The position numbers were made by a program, and so were the translations under genes. A stretch of DNA of 8,007 nt from an uncultured Myxococcales bacterium. GTDB lineage: Bacteria > Myxococcota_A > Polyangia > Polyangiales > Polyangiaceae. Under the pieces are notes generated by a model. It was not told the DNA's origin and did not search any database. It saw nothing but the letters and a program-made list of their open reading frames with translations. The first letter of the stretch is position 1. Each line of letters begins with the position of its first letter. Of the stretch, positions 6,041 through 8,007 are shown one piece after another. The DNA is taken from contig CALKVG010000757.1 in the NCBI GenBank assembly GCA_937998045.1, forward strand, positions 1 to 8,007, given 5' to 3'.

Positions 6041-6519
6041 CCCCCGGTGGCGGCGAACGTGACCGACGCCGAAACGGTCGCGCCGTTGACCTGGATGGGC
6101 GAGTGGTCGTCGTGGTGGAGTTCGAGGGTGGCCTTGTGCGAGCCGCTGGCCATGGGGCAGCTCGAGAGGATCGCGGTGGCGGGGCTCGCCGTGGCGTCGT
6201 TGTTGTAGGGCGAGCCGGACGGGGTGCAACTGGTGCCGTCGACGAGGACGTGGATGTGTCCGCAGTTGTCCGTCGACGCCTGGCTGCCGCACATCCCCGG
6301 CGCCGCGAGCGTGAAGTTCGTCGTCGCGAAAGCGAGGGACACGTTGTCGTTGGGCTTCGTGACCGCCACACTGGCGCCGTTGGCGGGCGACGATATCGAG
6401 ATGGCGGGCGCCGTGCCGCCGCCGCCTGCGCCGCCGTCGCTCCCGCCGCTGCTGCTGCTGCATGCTGCGAGGGAGAAACCGAGTCCGAAAACCACAACGG
6501 TGCCCACAAGCTCCTTCAT
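6037..6519 (-). CDS. His-rich DUF4399-like lipoprotein
   Basis: 160 residues. Signal peptide 1-19 ends in lipobox L17-A-A-C20, followed by an Ser/Gly tether to about residue 36. The mature domain begins with ISISSPANGASV, a common start of Ig-like beta sandwiches. It continues with C86-G-H88-I-H90-VLVDG, a loop with YNND, then C121-P-M-A-S-G-S-H128-K-ATLELH135-H136-DDH139-SP, and a last strand VSASVTF. The GH-x-H-hhhD ... G-x-H-x-x-x-hhh-x-D-x-x-H-x-P order is similar to DUF4399 proteins, so I call it DUF4399-like. The clustered His/Asp suggest metal binding, but this is inference. Four cysteines (77, 86, 98, 121) may form disulfides. GGAGG at 6525-6529 (complement) lies 5 nt before the ATG. 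Its stop overlaps the start of the cytochrome-like gene by 4 nt, so the products may act together at the cell surface. Confidence 0.8.
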   Translation of the reverse strand: MKELVGTVVVFGLGFSLAACSSSSGGSDGGAGGGGTAPAISISSPANGASVAVTKPNDNVSLAFATTNFTLAAPGMCGSQASTDNCGHIHVLVDGTSCTPSGSPYNNDATASPATAILSSCPMASGSHKATLELHHDDHSPIQVNGATVSASVTFAATGG

Positions 6520-6645
6520 CGTTGCCTCCGGTTGGCGCGCCCGAACGCGGGCAGCGCCCGGCTCAGGGTAGCGCGTGGCGCTGCCGTGTGGGCACTTTCC
6601 GGAGGGGAAACTCTGAGCTCGCGGGCCCGACAGGCTGGCGGGCGC
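6520..6645. other. Gap between the Cys-rich gene and the DUF4399-like gene, with an inverted repeat
   Basis: 126 nt between two minus-strand genes. GGCAGCGCC (6550-6558) and GGCGCTGCC (6577-6585) form a perfect 9-bp inverted repeat with an 18-nt loop. A weaker 5-bp stem (6625-6629 with 6639-6643) lies just after the Cys-rich gene's stop. Neither has a T-run. The larger one could be a terminator for the Cys-rich gene or a regulatory site for the downstream pair. The ribosome binding site for the DUF4399-like gene is at 6525-6529. Confidence 0.4.
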
Positions 6646-8007
6646 CTACTGGATCGGCACGATGCACCGACCCCCGTTGCACGGGACGCCGTTGCAGCAG
6701 TCCGAGGACACGGTGCAGACCTGCCCGTAGAGCGCGCAGCCGGCGTCCGGTGAGCCGCTCCCGCCGCTGCTGCTGCCGCTACTCCCACTGCTGGAGCCGC
6801 TGCTGCTACCGCTGGTGCTGCCGCTGCTGCTCCCTCCGCTCGAGCTCCCAGTGCCGGCGTCTCCCGGAGAGCCGCCGCCGCACGGCCCGCATACGCCGCG
6901 CGCCGTCCCCGGCGCGAGCTGACACGAAGTGCCGGGGCAGCAGTCGGCGTTGTTCGTGCACAAGCCGCACGCCGCCACGCACTGGCTGCCGGAGCACACG
7001 TAAGGGGGAGCCGCGCCGGGCGTGGGATTGGGAACGCACGGCATCCCGTTGCAGCAGTTGGCGCTCGAAGCGCACGCGGCGCCCGCCCCGACGCACGCGC
7101 CCGCGCAGCGCGGGACGCCGACGTTGTCCTGGACGCAGGTGTCCTGCGTCTCGCAATTGCCGCTGCAGCAATCGCACGACGAGTTGCACGACATCGTCTT
7201 CAGCTTGCAGACGTCGCCGTCGGGCTTGCAGCCCATGGGGTTGCGGCACACGCCGACGGTCGACCCGGCGGAGATGACGCAGGTCACCGGCTTGCCCGAT
7301 CCGCCCGGCAGCCCCGCCGATCCGCAGCAGTCGCTGTCCTGGGTGCAGAGGTCACCGACGACGTGACAGCCGCTCGCGGGCTGGCAGATGAGGACGCCGG
7401 TGGGTCCCCACGGCGCGCAAGCACGGCTGCAGCACGGCCCGCCGCACGCGGGGAGACCTCCCTCGTAGACGCCACTGCCGCTCGTCCCGGTGCCGCCGCA
7501 CAGTTGCCCGTCCTGCATCCCGCAGTTCGCCGGACCCCCCGGCGAGGACGCCGCGCACGTGCCGAGCGTCTGGCCGGCCGCCGTGTTGCAGACGCCGGTA
7601 CAGCAGTCTGCGCTCGTCGCGCAGGAATCGCCCGGCTGCTCGCAGAACGACGACGGCTGGCACGAGCCGGCTACGCACAAGTTGGAGCAGCAGTCGGCGT
7701 TGCCCGCGCATTGGTTGCCGAGCGTCTTGCAGGTCCCGTTTAGGGTCGTGCACACGCTGCCAGTGCATGTCTGGCTGCAGCAATCCCCGTTCGCGGCGCA
7801 TGCCTTTCCGTCCGACGTGCACGCCGGATAGCTGCACACGCTGCCGATGCAGTCTCCGCTGCAGCAGTCGCCCGCGACCTGGCAGGAGCTGCCGAGCTTC
7901 AGGCAAGCGCCGGCGCCACCTCCGCTCGCGCCGCTGCTGGCACCGCTGCTGGCGCCGCCGCTGCCACCGCCGCTGCCACCGCCGCTGCCACCGCCGCCGC
8001 AGGCGAC
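6646..8007 (-). CDS. Lipoprotein with ten knottin/Dickkopf-like cysteine repeats (N-terminus outside window)
   Basis: 453 residues visible; the frame is open to the window edge. The first visible residues are V-A-C, which look like the end of a lipobox, so only most of a signal peptide is probably missing. A GTG at 7839 lies inside the first repeat and is not a sensible start. After the Cys comes a 31-residue Gly/Ser/Ala tether, then nine Cys-rich repeats, a 47-residue Ser/Gly linker, and a tenth repeat at the C-terminus. The core pattern is C-x6-C-x5-CC-x3/4-C-x(4-14)-C, with roughly 65 cysteines in all. This is the cysteine spacing of inhibitor cystine knots (spider and cone-snail toxins) and is close to the Dickkopf N-terminal Cys-rich pattern. 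Such proteins occur in myxobacteria as surface lipoproteins of unknown role. Expected location is the outer membrane surface; adhesion, binding or predation are only guesses. TAG stop at 6646-6648. Confidence 0.85.
   Translation of the reverse strand, partial: VACGGGGSGGGSGGGSGGASSGASSGASGGGAGACLKLGSSCQVAGDCCSGDCIGSVCSYPACTSDGKACAANGDCCSQTCTGSVCTTLNGTCKTLGNQCAGNADCCSNLCVAGSCQPSSFCEQPGDSCATSADCCTGVCNTAAGQTLGTCAASSPGGPANCGMQDGQLCGGTGTSGSGVYEGGLPACGGPCCSRACAPWGPTGVLICQPASGCHVVGDLCTQDSDCCGSAGLPGGSGKPVTCVISAGSTVGVCRNPMGCKPDGDVCKLKTMSCNSSCDCCSGNCETQDTCVQDNVGVPRCAGACVGAGAACASSANCCNGMPCVPNPTPGAAPPYVCSGSQCVAACGLCTNNADCCPGTSCQLAPGTARGVCGPCGGGSPGDAGTGSSSGGSSSGSTSGSSSGSSSGSSGSSSGGSGSPDAGCALYGQVCTVSSDCCNGVPCNGGRCIVPIQ
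6664..7905 (-). repeat. Ten tandem six-cysteine repeats (protein-level)
   Basis: Repeat positions on the minus strand, N- to C-terminal: R1 7905-7834, R2 7821-7750, R3 7731-7660, R4 7644-7555, R5 7524-7384, R6 7368-7246, R7 7230-7135, R8 7107-6994, R9 6981-6889, R10 6738-6664. R1-R3 are each 24 residues with identical spacing C-6-C-5-CC-3-C-4-C. R4-R9 keep the first half but lengthen the last loops, up to 14 residues, or add cysteines (R5 one, R7 two, R8 one, R9 one). R10 returns to the compact form with a 4-residue loop. Most carry D or N just before CC. Confidence 0.85.
6739..6879 (-). repeat. Ser/Gly low-complexity linker inside the Cys-rich lipoprotein
   Basis: 47 residues, almost all Ser and Gly with scattered Asp, Ala, Pro and Thr and no Cys, separate R9 from R10. 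At DNA level it is a degenerate GCTGCT/CCGCTG-type repeat, a likely hot spot for length change by slippage. Confidence 0.75.
7906..7998 (-). repeat. Gly/Ser tether with 12-nt DNA repeats after the lipidated Cys
   Basis: 31 residues (G-G-G-S and A-S-S-G units) directly follow the putative lipid-anchored Cys. The stretch near 7957-7992 repeats a 12-nt unit (CCGCTGCCACCG on the plus strand) almost exactly three times, and a 9-nt CTGCTGGCA-like unit precedes it. It would space the repeats away from the membrane. Confidence 0.75.

Noticed and set aside
5343..6509. 388-codon minus-strand frame over the cytochrome-like and DUF4399-like genes
   Set aside because: It is Arg/Pro/Ala low complexity and conflicts with two genes that show lipoboxes, family motifs and an ATGA overlap.
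7837..7839. GTG as start of the Cys-rich protein
   Set aside because: The frame stays open to the window edge, a complete repeat and tether lie upstream of it, and a V-A-C lipobox end is visible at 8007-7999.
7957..7998. CRISPR-like or other non-coding array at the right edge
   Set aside because: The 12-nt units are contiguous with no spacers and encode a Gly/Ser tether in frame.
6646..8007. Metallothionein as identity of the Cys-rich protein
   Set aside because: The cysteines follow a regular C..C..CC..C..C module with aromatic and loop residues rather than dense CxC/CxxC clusters, and the protein is exported.

Overview
The window is GC-rich DNA dominated by secreted lipoproteins with Ser/Gly-rich tethers. 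That style, together with a stand-alone PstS-like protein, a DUF4142 lipoprotein, a degenerate cytochrome-c-like lipoprotein and an ECF sigma/NrsF pair, fits a myxobacterium (Myxococcota, probably Polyangia such as Labilithrix or Sorangium relatives). This assignment is an inference from gene style, not from a marker gene. I see no rRNA, tRNA, CRISPR array, insertion sequence or phage gene.

Layout, left to right. (1) Positions 1-2057, plus strand: the 3' end of an unrecognised secreted-type protein, then 23 nt later a complete lipoprotein that shares an N-terminal 'GW-V--TR' block with it. They form a probable operon of distant paralogues, closed by an 11-bp GC hairpin. (2) 2289-3230, plus strand: a PstS-like phosphate/anion-binding lipoprotein with no transporter genes beside it. 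(3) 3312-3917, minus strand: a DUF4142 (ferritin-like) lipoprotein, convergent with the PstS-like gene. (4) 4184-5451, plus strand: an ECF sigma factor and its six-helix NrsF/DUF1109 anti-sigma factor, overlapping by one base. (5) 6519-5456, minus strand: a two-gene unit with a 4-nt ATGA overlap, encoding a His-rich DUF4399-like lipoprotein and a cytochrome-c-like lipoprotein with an expanded C-x7-CH motif. (6) 8007-6646, minus strand, cut by the window edge: a very Cys-rich lipoprotein with ten knottin/Dickkopf-like repeats.

How the parts may work together. The sigma/anti-sigma pair is the only regulator seen. The 266-bp region between it and the divergent DUF4142 gene carries two outward-facing ECF-like -35 boxes, GTAACC on the minus strand and TGAACC on the plus strand, and a 9-bp direct repeat. 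The NrsF protein keeps cysteines where the family has them, so an envelope stress switch (redox or heavy metal) acting on the DUF4142 lipoprotein is a reasonable hypothesis. Six of the nine genes have a visible lipobox, or the end of one, so the region looks like a cluster of surface or periplasmic lipoproteins rather than a metabolic pathway.

The most unusual object is the multi-knottin lipoprotein. The cytochrome-like/DUF4399-like pair and the sigma-factor promoter region come next.
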